Shown here: positions 55,356 to 64,000 of the stretch, one piece after another
How the letters are laid out: the number at the start of each line of letters is the position of its first letter
Position numbering within the stretch: position 1 is the first letter of the stretch
Assembly: GCF_041595635.1 (NCBI RefSeq)
Contig: NZ_JBFHJW010000015.1
Coordinates: forward strand, 1-64,000
Reading direction: 5' to 3'
Source: Labilibaculum sp041595635
GTDB taxonomy: Bacteria; Bacteroidota; Bacteroidia; Bacteroidales; Marinifilaceae
DNA: 64,000 nt
The notes under the pieces: model-generated
The model's input: only the letters and a program-made list of their open reading frames with translations
Told to the model about the DNA's origin: nothing
The model's database searches: none
Position numbers and translations under genes: made by a program

Positions 55356-55760
55356 TTATTTACTTCTATCCTTCTTCATCCATTTGTCAACCATGGTAAG
55401 TAAATCAATTTTCGAAACAGGTTTCAAAAGAAAATCATCCATTCCCACTTCAGACGATCTTTTAGTGTCATTAGAAAAAGCATTGGCTGTCATCGCGATT
55501 ATTGGTCTTTCGAATCCATTCTCACGTAAACTCACTGTTGCCTGATATCCATCCAATATTGGCATTTGCAAATCCATGAACACCATCAAAATCTCGTCTT
55601 TATTTTGCAAATAAAAATCAATTGCTTCCTTCCCATTTCTAACCCAGACTATAGGAATTTCATCCATTTCGAGCAATCGTGATACAATTTTACCATTTAC
55701 AAAGTCATCTTCGACCAACAGGATTTTGCCTTTATTATTGGCAGCGTTCTCCTCTTCCAT
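55356..55760 (-). CDS. Single-domain response regulator
   Basis: A 134-residue stand-alone receiver. It contains ILLVEDDFVNGKIVSRLLE (acidic pair), VFMDLQMPILDGYQATVSLR (phosphoacceptor Asp at about 64), IIAMTANAFSNDTKRSSEVGMDDFLLKPVSKIDLL (Thr and Lys). It lacks an output domain, so it acts by protein contact or as a phosphate shuttle, like receivers cut from hybrid kinases. No kinase gene is adjacent. It lies about 60 bases past the metallophosphoesterase fusion gene on the same strand. Confidence 0.92.
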   Translation of the reverse strand: MEEENAANNKGKILLVEDDFVNGKIVSRLLEMDEIPIVWVRNGKEAIDFYLQNKDEILMVFMDLQMPILDGYQATVSLRENGFERPIIAMTANAFSNDTKRSSEVGMDDFLLKPVSKIDLLTMVDKWMKKDRSK

Positions 55761-55819
55761 TTTTATATTGATTTATCGCGTGTAAATATGTAGGATTATT
55801 CAATTATCATATTAAATGT

Positions 55820-58800
55820 TTAAAACAAATATTTAAATTCAATAGAAACAATATTATCTTCTACCGAATGACTATAATTTGCAGATATTACCATCAATTT
55901 ATATGGAGCAATCCAAAATCCTCCTCCATAACCATGATGCCACTCATTGGAACTTTCATTTTTTACCCATACTCGACCAAAATCATTAAAAGCTAAAACG
56001 CCAAGTTCACCTCCTAAAAAATACGATTTAAAACGCGCCAAGCGGAGTCGAAAATCACTATTTTGAAAAACAATATCATCTCCAGCAAAACGATCCTGAC
56101 GGTATCCTCTTAAATTAGATTTCAGACCCAATGTATTGGCTTGAGAGAAAGAATATCCACTCGTATTATGTGCGGCTCCAGCACGTAATGCTAGAATCGT
56201 TCTTTGCGGCCTTCCAAAACTAAGATAAAATCTCAAATCGGTCTCTACTTTATTAAAGTTATGATCGTTTTTATTTAAACCTTGAAAATATTTCCAATTT
56301 GAAGACCAATAAATTCCCCTTGCAGGAAGGACTTTATTATCTCTGGAATCCCATAAATAATTGAACGAAACGCCTACATATTCTCTCATATTAAAATCTG
56401 TGGCAGCATCCAGATTATTATAGGGATTCGTAAAATCAGTTACAAAACGATCTGGTGTGGCTTTCAATTCTAATTGCTGATAAAATACTCCAAGGCTAAT
56501 GCTTTGTGTGTTGCCAAAATACTTTCTAAATTTTGGATGAACGACAAATTGAGCCATACGAATTCGATTGTATTCATCGTCATCGGATTGGATATTTTCT
56601 GTTTCATTCCCTAAACCATAATAGTAACCCTGAAAATTTGGCGTATTGTACTCAATACTCATTCCAAAATCAGTTTTTCGAAACAGTTGTTTAAACTCCC
56701 CAGAATATTTCAATTCAACAGATGGATAGGCAAATGCATAATTCACATTAAACTTATGCAGGGAGCCATAGGGTTCCTTTCTAAATCCCTGCGATTTGAT
56801 ATTCATGCCAGCACCCAGAATCAAACCATCATCACTCACAAAATTAAGGTTCACACCTGGACTTACCACATTATACTTAAATGATTTCCGACTGTAAGTA
56901 TTCACCACTGAACTCTTTCCAAATCTTTTTTGGTAAGAACCATGGCCTTTAACACTGGTTTTTGATTTATCGTAAACAATTAGATCTTGCTTCTTAGTTG
57001 CATCCAATTTAAATTTATCTTTTCCTTTTCCTCCAACAATTCGTAGTTTGATACTTTTCTCGTTGTTTCCGTTTACTTCGAATTTATCTTTTCCGGAAAG
57101 GCCAAAAATACGTACCTCTTTGGTTTCTTCTTTGTTAAAAATTCGTTGATACAAAAGTTCCTTTTTATTTCCCTTTTTGCTCAATCTGTAGCTCTCTACT
57201 TTTAACAAACCATTTTCCAGGTTATTTATTTCAAAAAGTTCTCTATCATTCGTGCCAACAACATCAACTTCTTTGGCTAAGAAATCGTAAAACTCCTCTG
57301 CCATGGTCACTAATCGATCTCTTCGAGCCTTTAATTTCTGTATGATTTCCTCTCCTGAAATAGCATATACTTCTTTGGGTAAATCTTGAACCGATTCCTC
57401 AATAACCTCATTGCTCAAGCTTGCTTGCAAGTGCTTGGCCATTTCAATCCAATCTTTACGTTCCTTCGACTGCAAGAAATTACGGTCGAAATAACGTGCA
57501 TTAAAACCCAATCCTACTACATTTTCAGGAATTGAATCGAAAGATTGAAATTTAGGCATTGCCCATTTTCTACGAATCAACCAAGGAATTGCGCCATCGC
57601 TAAAGAAAAAAGCTTGGTCGCGATCTCGTGGAATGGGTCTAGCAATTGTTTTTCCATCCTTTTTAAATGTTGCCCAACGCCACTGATCATCATGTCGATC
57701 CCAATCATTAATAAAAATATCGAACAAACGAGCTTTCAAAACAGCCGTTTCATCGATCTGAAAATCCGAATTTTTAAATCTATTTTCAATTAATTTATCA
57801 GTCCCGATGATATTTTCCGAATTCCCAAAATTATCCATATCAGAAACATCACCATCTGGACGCTCTTCGAATAAATACAACTCATTTTTAAACCCTTCCT
57901 GATAGATTCCGAAACGAGGATCGTCGGGCACATAAACAATTTTTGGATGGGTATGATATACACCCACTGCTTGTGCCATTTTCGGAATAGCCAATGCTGC
58001 ATAAGGATATGAATCCGAAATTCCATCCTGAACAATTTTAGCTGCAAAACTTCCTTCCAATCCTTGAGGAATAGCTTTTTCTGTATATTTTTCAACCGAT
58101 CGTAATACATATTGCTTTCCATCCTTTGCCATTAATCTTAGGGATCGTGTTTGCTGACCTCCACCACGTTTTAAAATTTTTAAACCACCTTTTTCAGTGC
58201 CAATATCAAAAACAGGAACTTGAATTGGAGTAGACCAATCTTTTCGATAGTTTGTTCCTAACAATTTAGTCTTTAGTTTTCGATCTGTATGATATAACAT
58301 ACTGGCAGCAACAGTAATAGTACTATCTGAGAAATTAATTTCTTTGAATTTTTCGGCTAGATCGTCTTCCGAAAAAACATGGCGAGTATAAAGCTTTTTC
58401 CGATATGCCAGATGAGCTTCTTCATTTCCTTCGGTTCCCACCGACCAAAATTCCAACCACACCTCATCATTCGAATAAAAGTTAATTCTGGAAAATCCAA
58501 CTTCCCGAATCGCTACATCCATTTTCTTATCCGACACATATTCACTACTACTTCCCGAACCCGAAACAACAAAAAAAGATTTATCTTTTTCAAGAAATTG
58601 CAAACTATTATCATGAGCTGCTACGGTAATAATTCCTTCGTGTCCTTCACCTACCTGACTAGCCATATACCTCATCTGCTTATAAAATGGATAAGCAAAA
58701 TCCTGAGGTGTCCCAAAAATTTTTCGATACAATTCTATTGGTCCAGGGAATGCAAAATTACCACCATGATTTCCTGCACTATAAACAGGATGATGAGCGG

Positions 58801-59449
58801 CAAATACAATTTTTTTATTCTTATTTCGCTCAATCGCATCATTTAAAAGAATTAAAAAGTCCGAAGAGCTTTCAAAATCGCATTCTTCTTCTGGTTTATC
58901 TCCCAAATGAAGCCACCATTGAGAATCAACAATAAGTAATACTACCTCATCGGTAAGATCAATTTCAACCGGACCAGGACATCCTCCCGAAGGCAAAAAA
59001 ACATCTCCTCTATCAAGGTATTCTTCTACAAAATTCTCTAAATTCGTTAAAGCTTCCCAACCGTCTTGCTGACCACGATTCCATTCATTTTCTCCAGGAA
59101 GAAAAATAAGCTCACCTTTAAAATCTTTAACTGATCCTAACAACTTCACTAAAATAGAATCACCTTCAACACGATCCTCTACTTCTTCCTTTAAAAAATC
59201 TTTTGAATAGTCTTTCGATACGATATTCCCTAAAAAAATGAGAGTTCCTTTCTCTTCAACTTCAGTCAGCTGTTTTTTAAGCATTGCAATGTTAGAGTCG
59301 ACTATTTCCGATTCGCCAACATCTCCAATAAAAAAGATTGAATGATTAAGCAAATTCGATTTAGGAGCGTCAGGAAAATTAGCCTCCTGCGCCTGTATAA
59401 CAACGCTTAATAAAATAGCAAAATTGCACACTAATAGTTTCTTCAACAT
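55820..59449 (-). CDS. Metallophosphoesterase, kinase-like and outer-membrane barrel fusion
   Basis: A 1209-residue exported protein from ATG 59449 (MLKKLLVCNFAIL). The 59491 ATG lacks a signal-peptide shape. Residues about 30-330 are a calcineurin-like metallophosphoesterase (FFIGDVGES, FLGNIVSKDYSK, LPGENEWNRG, FAAHHPVYSAGNHGG). Residues about 420-690 resemble a HipA/Fam20-like kinase fold: KQYVLRSVEK, a catalytic-loop-like NDWDRHDDQ (581-588) and a metal-loop-like PRDRDQAFF (607-615). The C-terminal 350 residues form a BamA/TamA-type surface-antigen barrel (YVGVSFNYLWDSRDNKVLPARGIYW, FAGDDIVFQNSDFRLRL) ending in an aromatic residue (YLF). It should sit in the outer membrane with its enzymatic part in the periplasm. 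The substrate is unknown. Confidence 0.85.
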   Translation of the reverse strand: MLKKLLVCNFAILLSVVIQAQEANFPDAPKSNLLNHSIFFIGDVGESEIVDSNIAMLKKQLTEVEEKGTLIFLGNIVSKDYSKDFLKEEVEDRVEGDSILVKLLGSVKDFKGELIFLPGENEWNRGQQDGWEALTNLENFVEEYLDRGDVFLPSGGCPGPVEIDLTDEVVLLIVDSQWWLHLGDKPEEECDFESSSDFLILLNDAIERNKNKKIVFAAHHPVYSAGNHGGNFAFPGPIELYRKIFGTPQDFAYPFYKQMRYMASQVGEGHEGIITVAAHDNSLQFLEKDKSFFVVSGSGSSSEYVSDKKMDVAIREVGFSRINFYSNDEVWLEFWSVGTEGNEEAHLAYRKKLYTRHVFSEDDLAEKFKEINFSDSTITVAASMLYHTDRKLKTKLLGTNYRKDWSTPIQVPVFDIGTEKGGLKILKRGGGQQTRSLRLMAKDGKQYVLRSVEKYTEKAIPQGLEGSFAAKIVQDGISDSYPYAALAIPKMAQAVGVYHTHPKIVYVPDDPRFGIYQEGFKNELYLFEERPDGDVSDMDNFGNSENIIGTDKLIENRFKNSDFQIDETAVLKARLFDIFINDWDRHDDQWRWATFKKDGKTIARPIPRDRDQAFFFSDGAIPWLIRRKWAMPKFQSFDSIPENVVGLGFNARYFDRNFLQSKERKDWIEMAKHLQASLSNEVIEESVQDLPKEVYAISGEEIIQKLKARRDRLVTMAEEFYDFLAKEVDVVGTNDRELFEINNLENGLLKVESYRLSKKGNKKELLYQRIFNKEETKEVRIFGLSGKDKFEVNGNNEKSIKLRIVGGKGKDKFKLDATKKQDLIVYDKSKTSVKGHGSYQKRFGKSSVVNTYSRKSFKYNVVSPGVNLNFVSDDGLILGAGMNIKSQGFRKEPYGSLHKFNVNYAFAYPSVELKYSGEFKQLFRKTDFGMSIEYNTPNFQGYYYGLGNETENIQSDDDEYNRIRMAQFVVHPKFRKYFGNTQSISLGVFYQQLELKATPDRFVTDFTNPYNNLDAATDFNMREYVGVSFNYLWDSRDNKVLPARGIYWSSNWKYFQGLNKNDHNFNKVETDLRFYLSFGRPQRTILALRAGAAHNTSGYSFSQANTLGLKSNLRGYRQDRFAGDDIVFQNSDFRLRLARFKSYFLGGELGVLAFNDFGRVWVKNESSNEWHHGYGGGFWIAPYKLMVISANYSHSVEDNIVSIEFKYLF

Positions 59450-59491
59450 TTGAGAAGATTGACAATAAAAACTCATACTTAAACCTATCAA

Positions 59492-60421
59492 TTAGTTTTC
59501 GTAATTAAACTTATAAATCGTAGCGGCTTGCCCTCGTCCTTCATTCGAAATAAACATCGTCCCATCGGGAGAAAAACAAATTCCTTCGGGTTGTCTAAAG
59601 TCCTTTCTCTGTAGTTTCACAAGGGCTAAGATTTCACCCTCGGGAGAAAGAACGATCAGCAATTTACCCACCGAAGCAAGAACATACAAATTATTCGTAA
59701 TAGGATGCACAGCCACCGCAGAAGGCTGAAATGTAGCATCTCCTTCTGAAGGATTAATATTTTCCAAGAATTTAACCGAGAAATTTGAAAATCTATTAAA
59801 ACGTAAAATTTTTCTTATTTTCTCCTGATTTATTAAATAAGTAGGAGATTCCGACAACTTATTTGTTTCTAAAGAGTATTTATAGACTGCACGTTGCCCT
59901 TTATAAGTATTTCCCTTTCCTGGCGCCCCCTTACATGCTATCAAAAGGCTATTGCTTTTTGCATCGTACCCTAAACCTTCGGTATTATTTCTTGCTGCTA
60001 GCCAACTTGCTTTTTTCTCTGATGAAATTTTCTTATCTAACTTGTCGATAATAAAAAGAGTCCCATCGGAACGCAAAACATATACCTCATCACCTACCAT
60101 TTCAAGACCTTCGTAATCGCCTCCTTTATCAAACTTATATCTTTTGGTTATTTCCTTTTTCTTTAAACTATACTTATAAACAGTTCCCTTTTCATCATTC
60201 ACACATAACAAAGAATGGCTATTGTAATATGTCAAACCAGAAATTTCCTGCAATTCACCCTTTAATTCATATTCATCAATAGCCTCAGTTATTGCATATG
60301 GAAATTGATAATCTGAACTTACTTCATAAACCAATTGAGAATCACCAGACCTCCTTCCACATGATTCTAATAACATCAATGAACTCATAGAAATTACAAA
60401 AAAAATAAAAAATCGATTCAT
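59492..60421 (-). CDS. SdiA-regulated-type beta-propeller lipoprotein
   Basis: A 309-residue lipoprotein from ATG 60421 (MNRFFIFFVISM), with lipobox LLESC. The mature part matches SdiA-regulated/esterase-like propellers: LKGELQEISGLTYYNSHSLLCVNDEKGTVYKYSL, GDYEGLEMVGDEVYVLRSDGTLFII, NTEGLGYDAKSNSLLIACKG, FQPSAVAVHPITNNLYVLASVGKLLIVLSPEGE and RQPEGICFSPDGTMFISNEG. It lies 42 bases upstream of the metallophosphoesterase fusion and is probably cotranscribed. Phytase-like propellers belong to the same broad group, so a phosphate-related role is possible but unproven. Confidence 0.82.
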   Translation of the reverse strand: MNRFFIFFVISMSSLMLLESCGRRSGDSQLVYEVSSDYQFPYAITEAIDEYELKGELQEISGLTYYNSHSLLCVNDEKGTVYKYSLKKKEITKRYKFDKGGDYEGLEMVGDEVYVLRSDGTLFIIDKLDKKISSEKKASWLAARNNTEGLGYDAKSNSLLIACKGAPGKGNTYKGQRAVYKYSLETNKLSESPTYLINQEKIRKILRFNRFSNFSVKFLENINPSEGDATFQPSAVAVHPITNNLYVLASVGKLLIVLSPEGEILALVKLQRKDFRQPEGICFSPDGTMFISNEGRGQAATIYKFNYEN

Positions 60422-60600
60422 GATACAATAGCAGGTTTGAGTTTTATTTTGGGGATCTAAAATTACATAAATAAGGTGCAATTCCCAATAAAAAAGAGGA
60501 ACACAAGGGATTATTCTATAAATTTCAAATCGATTTCCGCTTTAATGACTATATTTATTGATTAAATTTAATTTAGTCAATATTAGAAAAAAGAAGAGAA

Positions 60601-61794
60601 ATGAATATCATTCATGAAGCAGAAACATACGTTATAAATTTAATAGAGAATACCCACCAAGCTATATTTACCTATCACAATTTGGAACACACTCAAAATG
60701 TGGTTAAACAAGCAAAAAAGATAGGGCAAGAAACTGGATTATCTGCAGACGAAATGGAAATTCTTATTTTGGCTGCATGGTTTCATGACACCGGTTACTA
60801 TGAAAACTTCTCAAAACATGAAGAAATTAGTGCCGAACGAGCGAGAAAATTTTTAGAAGAAAAAAACTACCCTGAAGAAAAAATAAAACATATTTGTGAG
60901 GCAATTATCCACACCAAAATACCTCACCTCCCTTGCGACGACAAAGTTTGCAATGTGCTTTGCGATGCCGACTTACATCATTTTGCATCAAAAGATTATA
61001 TGAAATCATCGGAACGACTGATGATGGAAAGAAGTGCCATTCTTCAGCACGACATTCACCCTAAATTGTACTGGGAAGAAACCCTACGCTTTTTAAAAGA
61101 TCACAATTATCATACCTCCTACGGTAAAAAAAATCTGGCTAAAAAGAAAGCCGTAAACTATCAAAAAGTGGTTGATAAAGTGGGTACTTACCAAAGCAAA
61201 GAGATTAAAAAACTCACCGAACTAGTAGGCAAATTAGAGCAACAGAACATTAAACTAAAGACTCCACAACGAGGAATCGAAACCATGTTTAAAGTCACAT
61301 CTAGGAATCAAATTAACTTGAGTTCCATTGCCGATAAAAAAGCCAATTTAATGATTTCTGTCAACTCAATAATCATCTCTGCTATCTTTTTTATTTTCAA
61401 AAACATAATGGATGTTCCGCATTTTATCATCCCTTGCATTGTGTTGTTAATTGTATGCTTAATTACCATAACCTATTCTGTATTAGCAACTCGTCCTATT
61501 GTAACTTCCGGAACTTTTTCAGAAGAAGACATTAAAAAGAAAAGGGTGAATTTGATGTTTTTTGGAAACTTTCACAACATGGAACTAAGTGCATACTCCA
61601 AAGCTCTAAAAGGCATGATGACCGATTATGATGATTTGTATGATAGTTTAATAAGAGACCAATATTTCTTAGGCAAAGTTTTGGGTAAGAAATACCGCTT
61701 TCTTCGCGTTTCATATACCATATTTATGTTCGGTCTTATTTTTTCGGTACTAATGTTTATTCTTGCAGCGGTATACCAGCCTATGATTTGGTAA
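60601..61794 (+). CDS. HD phosphohydrolase fused to a Pycsar-effector-type membrane domain (DUF5706)
   Basis: A 397-residue protein. Residues about 1-190 are an HD domain (His30 in YHNLEHTQNVV, His62-Asp63 in WFHDTGYY, later His-Thr and Asp in CDADLHHFAS), with metal ligands conserved. A coiled-coil linker (about 195-225) leads to a DUF5706/PycTM domain: MFKVTSRNQINLSSIADKKANLMISVNSII (about 228-257), two membrane helices (about 251-270 and 276-297) and a third near 372-393. In Pycsar anti-phage systems PycTM is the toxic membrane effector gated by cCMP or cUMP. No uridylate/cytidylate cyclase gene is adjacent, so this may be a cellular sensor that hydrolyses or senses a nucleotide. Confidence 0.88.
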   Translation: MNIIHEAETYVINLIENTHQAIFTYHNLEHTQNVVKQAKKIGQETGLSADEMEILILAAWFHDTGYYENFSKHEEISAERARKFLEEKNYPEEKIKHICEAIIHTKIPHLPCDDKVCNVLCDADLHHFASKDYMKSSERLMMERSAILQHDIHPKLYWEETLRFLKDHNYHTSYGKKNLAKKKAVNYQKVVDKVGTYQSKEIKKLTELVGKLEQQNIKLKTPQRGIETMFKVTSRNQINLSSIADKKANLMISVNSIIISAIFFIFKNIMDVPHFIIPCIVLLIVCLITITYSVLATRPIVTSGTFSEEDIKKKRVNLMFFGNFHNMELSAYSKALKGMMTDYDDLYDSLIRDQYFLGKVLGKKYRFLRVSYTIFMFGLIFSVLMFILAAVYQPMIW

Positions 61795-61835
61795 ATTTTT
61801 CTTACAAAATAACCCTTCAAACAAAATACATGAAC

Positions 61836-61843
61836 TAACTTTG
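61836..61843 (+). promoter_or_regulatory. Candidate -7 element of rsmE
   Basis: TAACTTTG matches the TAnnTTTG consensus exactly, 30 bases before the rsmE start codon. Confidence 0.4.
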
Positions 61844-61873
61844 TAGCTTCACGTTTTTTACTGATGATAACTT

Positions 61874-62575
61874 ATGAACTTATTTTACACTCCCAATATT
61901 CAGGATCAATTTTATCAACTCGATGAAATTGAATCAAAACATTGCATTCGGGTTCTTCGATTAAAAGAAAATGACATCATCCATCTGATTGATGGAAAAG
62001 GCAATCTGTTTAAAGCAAAAATTATTGACGCTCACCCGAAAAGATGCAGTGTGCAATGCATTGAAACACAAACAGAATTTGGCAAACTAAATTATCACCT
62101 ACACATTGCTTTAGCACCTACAAAAAACATCGATAGAACAGAATGGTTTCTGGAAAAATGCACAGAGATTGGAATTCATGAATTCACACCCCTGCAAAGC
62201 ACCCACTCCGAGCGAAAAGTAGTGAAACACGAACGTCTATTTAAAGTTATTACCTCAGCGGTAAAACAATCACTTAAAGCATACCACCCCAAATTAAATG
62301 AATTAACCTCATTTACAGACTTGGTAAGCTCTCCTTTTGATGGTGAAAAATATATTGCCCACTGTAATGAAGGACCAAAAACTCATCTTAAGAACCTATA
62401 TAAGGCCCAACAAAATGCATTAATTCTAATTGGTCCTGAAGGTGATTTTAGTCCAGATGAAGTAGAGCTTGCAAAAAAGCATGGCTTTCAGGAAATTTCA
62501 CTGGGCCAATCGCGCTTAAGAACAGAAACTGCTGGAGTAGTAGCCTGCAACATTATTAGTTTGGAAAACCAATAA
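61874..62575 (+). CDS. rsmE: 16S rRNA m3U1498 methyltransferase
   Basis: A 233-residue SPOUT methyltransferase that methylates N3 of U1498 in 16S rRNA. An N-terminal PUA-like domain (SKHCIRVLRLKENDIIHLIDGKGNLFKAKI) precedes the knot domain with LILIGPEGDFSPDEVELA and LGQSRLRTETAGV, both SAM-binding signatures. KCTEIGIHEFTPLQSTHSERK is a family core block. The length is normal. It is followed one base later by the DUF4159 gene, with which it is cotranscribed. Confidence 0.95.
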   Translation: MNLFYTPNIQDQFYQLDEIESKHCIRVLRLKENDIIHLIDGKGNLFKAKIIDAHPKRCSVQCIETQTEFGKLNYHLHIALAPTKNIDRTEWFLEKCTEIGIHEFTPLQSTHSERKVVKHERLFKVITSAVKQSLKAYHPKLNELTSFTDLVSSPFDGEKYIAHCNEGPKTHLKNLYKAQQNALILIGPEGDFSPDEVELAKKHGFQEISLGQSRLRTETAGVVACNIISLENQ

Positions 62576-62576
62576 T

Positions 62577-63239
62577 ATGGGAATTTATAAACTCGTTCAT
62601 ATTGCCTTTTTTCTGCTCATCAGCTTTGGCTCTTTTTCACAAAATACGAGTGTTCGAATCGCACTCCTCAAATACAATGGAGGTGGTGATTGGTACGCAA
62701 ACCCGAGTTCATTGCCCAATTTGATTGAGTTCTGCAATACTAACAAAGTTGCAAATATCTATAAAGATGCCAGTATTGTAGAAGTTGGCAGTTCAGAGCT
62801 ATTCTCCTATCCTTTTGTGCACTTAACCGGACATGGGAATATTGTTTTTAACCATCAGGAAGTTGCTAATCTTAGAAAATACCTTGAAGGTGGCGGATTT
62901 CTTCACGTTGACGATAATTATGGTTTAAATGCCTATTTCCGACGCGAAATAAAAAAGGTATTTCCGAATGAAGAATTAATTGAACTGCCCTACTCCCATC
63001 CAATTTATCATCAGTTGTACCAATTTCCAACAGGACTTCCTAAAGTTCATGAACATGACGGAAAAGCTCCCCAAGGCTTTGGCATTTTTTACCAGGGAAG
63101 ATTAGTGTGTTTTTATACCTATGAAACCGATCTAGGTGATGGATGGGAAGATCCTCAGGTTCATCACGATGAAGAAAGCAAGCATCAGCAGGCACTTCAA
63201 ATGGGAGCTAACATTATCTCCTACGTTTTTAGTAATTAG
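62577..63239 (+). CDS. DUF4159 family exported protein
   Basis: A 220-residue exported protein with a signal peptide (about residues 1-21, ending SFSQ). The DUF4159 core is clear: RIALLKYNGGGDWYANPSSLPNLIEFCN, FVHLTGHGNIVFNHQEVANLRKYLEGGGFLHVDDNYG, YSHPIYHQLYQFPTGLPKVHEHDGK and GDGWEDPQVHHDEES. The fold resembles a glutamine amidotransferase-like alpha/beta domain, but catalytic activity is unproven. It is coupled to rsmE. Confidence 0.88.
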   Translation: MGIYKLVHIAFFLLISFGSFSQNTSVRIALLKYNGGGDWYANPSSLPNLIEFCNTNKVANIYKDASIVEVGSSELFSYPFVHLTGHGNIVFNHQEVANLRKYLEGGGFLHVDDNYGLNAYFRREIKKVFPNEELIELPYSHPIYHQLYQFPTGLPKVHEHDGKAPQGFGIFYQGRLVCFYTYETDLGDGWEDPQVHHDEESKHQQALQMGANIISYVFSN

Positions 63240-63366
63240 AATTATTATTAATAAACTCATTTTCTGTACATAAAGAATAATTATCCTGATTTAACTTGAA
63301 ATTTCCTTAACAAAATGATAATTTAAAGTGATATTAAACTGTTAGTAATCACTAAATATATTTATC

Positions 63367-64000
63367 ATGGCAAATTCAACGAAAGGAATTATTGGAATTC
63401 TTACAGGTGGTGGTGATGTTCCCGGATTAAACCCGGCGATTCGTGCCGTTACCATTCGAGCAATACGGGAAGGCTACAAGGTAATTGGCATTCGCAAAGG
63501 ATGGAGAGGATTAATAGATATCGTTCGTGATAAGAAAGCTAACAACAGTGAAAACTTCATTGAACTAAGCGAGGAACTTGTGAACAAGGTAGGAAGAACT
63601 GGAGGTACTTTTCTGCATACCTCGAGAGTGAATCCATCTAAAACTTCAAAAGATAGAATTCCAACTCACCTAAAAGACAAATACAAAGAAGAAGTAAACG
63701 ATTTAACCGAAGAAGTTCTGGCAAATTTAGCCTTTCTGAAAATCGATTATCTTATTCCGATAGGTGGAGACGATACACTAAGCTATGGTGTGCGCTTATA
63801 CAAAGAAGGCTTTAAAGTGATTGCCATTCCAAAAACCATGGATAATGATGTACCTGGAACCGATTATTGCATTGGCTTTAGCACTTGCATCACCCGAACA
63901 ATCTCTTTAACACATAGTCTTCGAACATCTGCTGGTTCGCACGAACGATTATTAGTGCTTGAAGTTTTTGGTCGTTATGCCGGGTTCACTGCAATATTAC
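63367..64000 (+). CDS. pfkA: 6-phosphofructokinase, partial (cut by the window edge)
   Basis: The first 211 codons of a phosphofructokinase-family gene that continues past the window. The N-terminal GILTGGGDVPGLNPAIRAV binds the phosphoryl donor. IPIGGDDTLSYG carries GGDD, with Asp at the position that is Gly in ATP-dependent enzymes, a known marker of PPi-dependent or related clades. PKTMDNDVPGTDYCIGFSTC is the substrate loop. The phosphoryl donor (PPi or ATP) therefore needs testing. The start codon follows a 127-base AT-rich gap. Confidence 0.92.
   Translation, partial: MANSTKGIIGILTGGGDVPGLNPAIRAVTIRAIREGYKVIGIRKGWRGLIDIVRDKKANNSENFIELSEELVNKVGRTGGTFLHTSRVNPSKTSKDRIPTHLKDKYKEEVNDLTEEVLANLAFLKIDYLIPIGGDDTLSYGVRLYKEGFKVIAIPKTMDNDVPGTDYCIGFSTCITRTISLTHSLRTSAGSHERLLVLEVFGRYAGFTAIL

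Noticed and set aside
58379..58935. Two plus-strand frames opposite the metallophosphoesterase fusion gene
   Set aside because: Antisense to a long gene with clear domain motifs, and no recognisable family.
1..64000. tRNA, rRNA, insertion sequences, prophage genes or a replication origin
   Set aside because: I looked for tRNA-like arms, transposase or integrase motifs and DnaA-box clusters and saw none that could be supported.

Overview
The window reads as a chromosomal segment of an AT-rich member of the phylum Bacteroidota. The evidence is a type IX secretion (T9SS) sorting domain next to a PorP/SprF protein, several Bacteroidota-restricted families (DUF4293, DUF5916, DUF4861, DUF1599, DUF4159, BT_3928-like), RNase Y beside zapA, TAnnTTTG-type promoter elements and the lack of strong Shine-Dalgarno sequences. 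The gene mix (kdu genes, curli, T9SS, marine-type content) would suit the Marinilabiliales/Marinifilaceae, but that placement is inference. I see no tRNA, rRNA, IS element, prophage or CRISPR array.

Layout. 0.3-4.7 kb: a uronate-catabolism cluster (DUF4861 lipoprotein, kduD, kduI) and a divergent LacI-type regulator, with two copies of a palindromic operator between them. 4.8-12 kb: small housekeeping genes, a DUF5916 outer-membrane protein, an SPFH protein, a nucleoside phosphorylase and a SirB1-like protein. 12-14.4 kb: rny, zapA and a coiled-coil partner, with a strongly structured RNA between zapA and rny that is a good 6S RNA candidate. 14.5-18.7 kb: an M23 peptidase, a C69 dipeptidase and rplS.

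18.8-27.4 kb holds a curli (functional amyloid) locus on the minus strand: csgE, csgF, a CsgG fused to a predicted outer-membrane barrel, two giant curlin subunits with 46 half-repeats each (E. coli CsgA has 5 full repeats), a CsgH-like chaperone and a beta-propeller lipoprotein. 27.6-33.4 kb is a PorP/SprF protein and a 1590-residue T9SS type B adhesin-like protein with 11 Ig-like modules. Upstream is a regulatory block (33.6-38.6 kb): a mini HTH protein, a receiver-like protein lacking all phosphorylation residues, an NtrC-type sigma-54 activator and a hybrid histidine kinase whose H-box histidine is replaced by asparagine. No CsgD is present, so this block is a reasonable but unproven candidate for controlling the surface structures.

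38.8-49.7 kb: housekeeping genes (epimerase, cdaA, folP, DUF1599, a MauE/DoxX-like protein, tpiA, prmA) and a 1489-residue secreted protein of unknown function. 49.7-64 kb: ywbE, ppk1 with sixA, topB, a single-domain response regulator, a large fusion of metallophosphoesterase, kinase-like domain and outer-membrane barrel, an SdiA-regulated-type propeller lipoprotein, an HD phosphohydrolase fused to a Pycsar-effector-type membrane domain, rsmE, DUF4159 and the start of a phosphofructokinase that runs off the edge. Most interesting for follow-up: the curli locus with its fused CsgG, the histidine-less kinase with the pseudo-receiver, the HD-PycTM protein, the metallophosphoesterase/kinase-like/barrel fusion and the structured RNA beside zapA.
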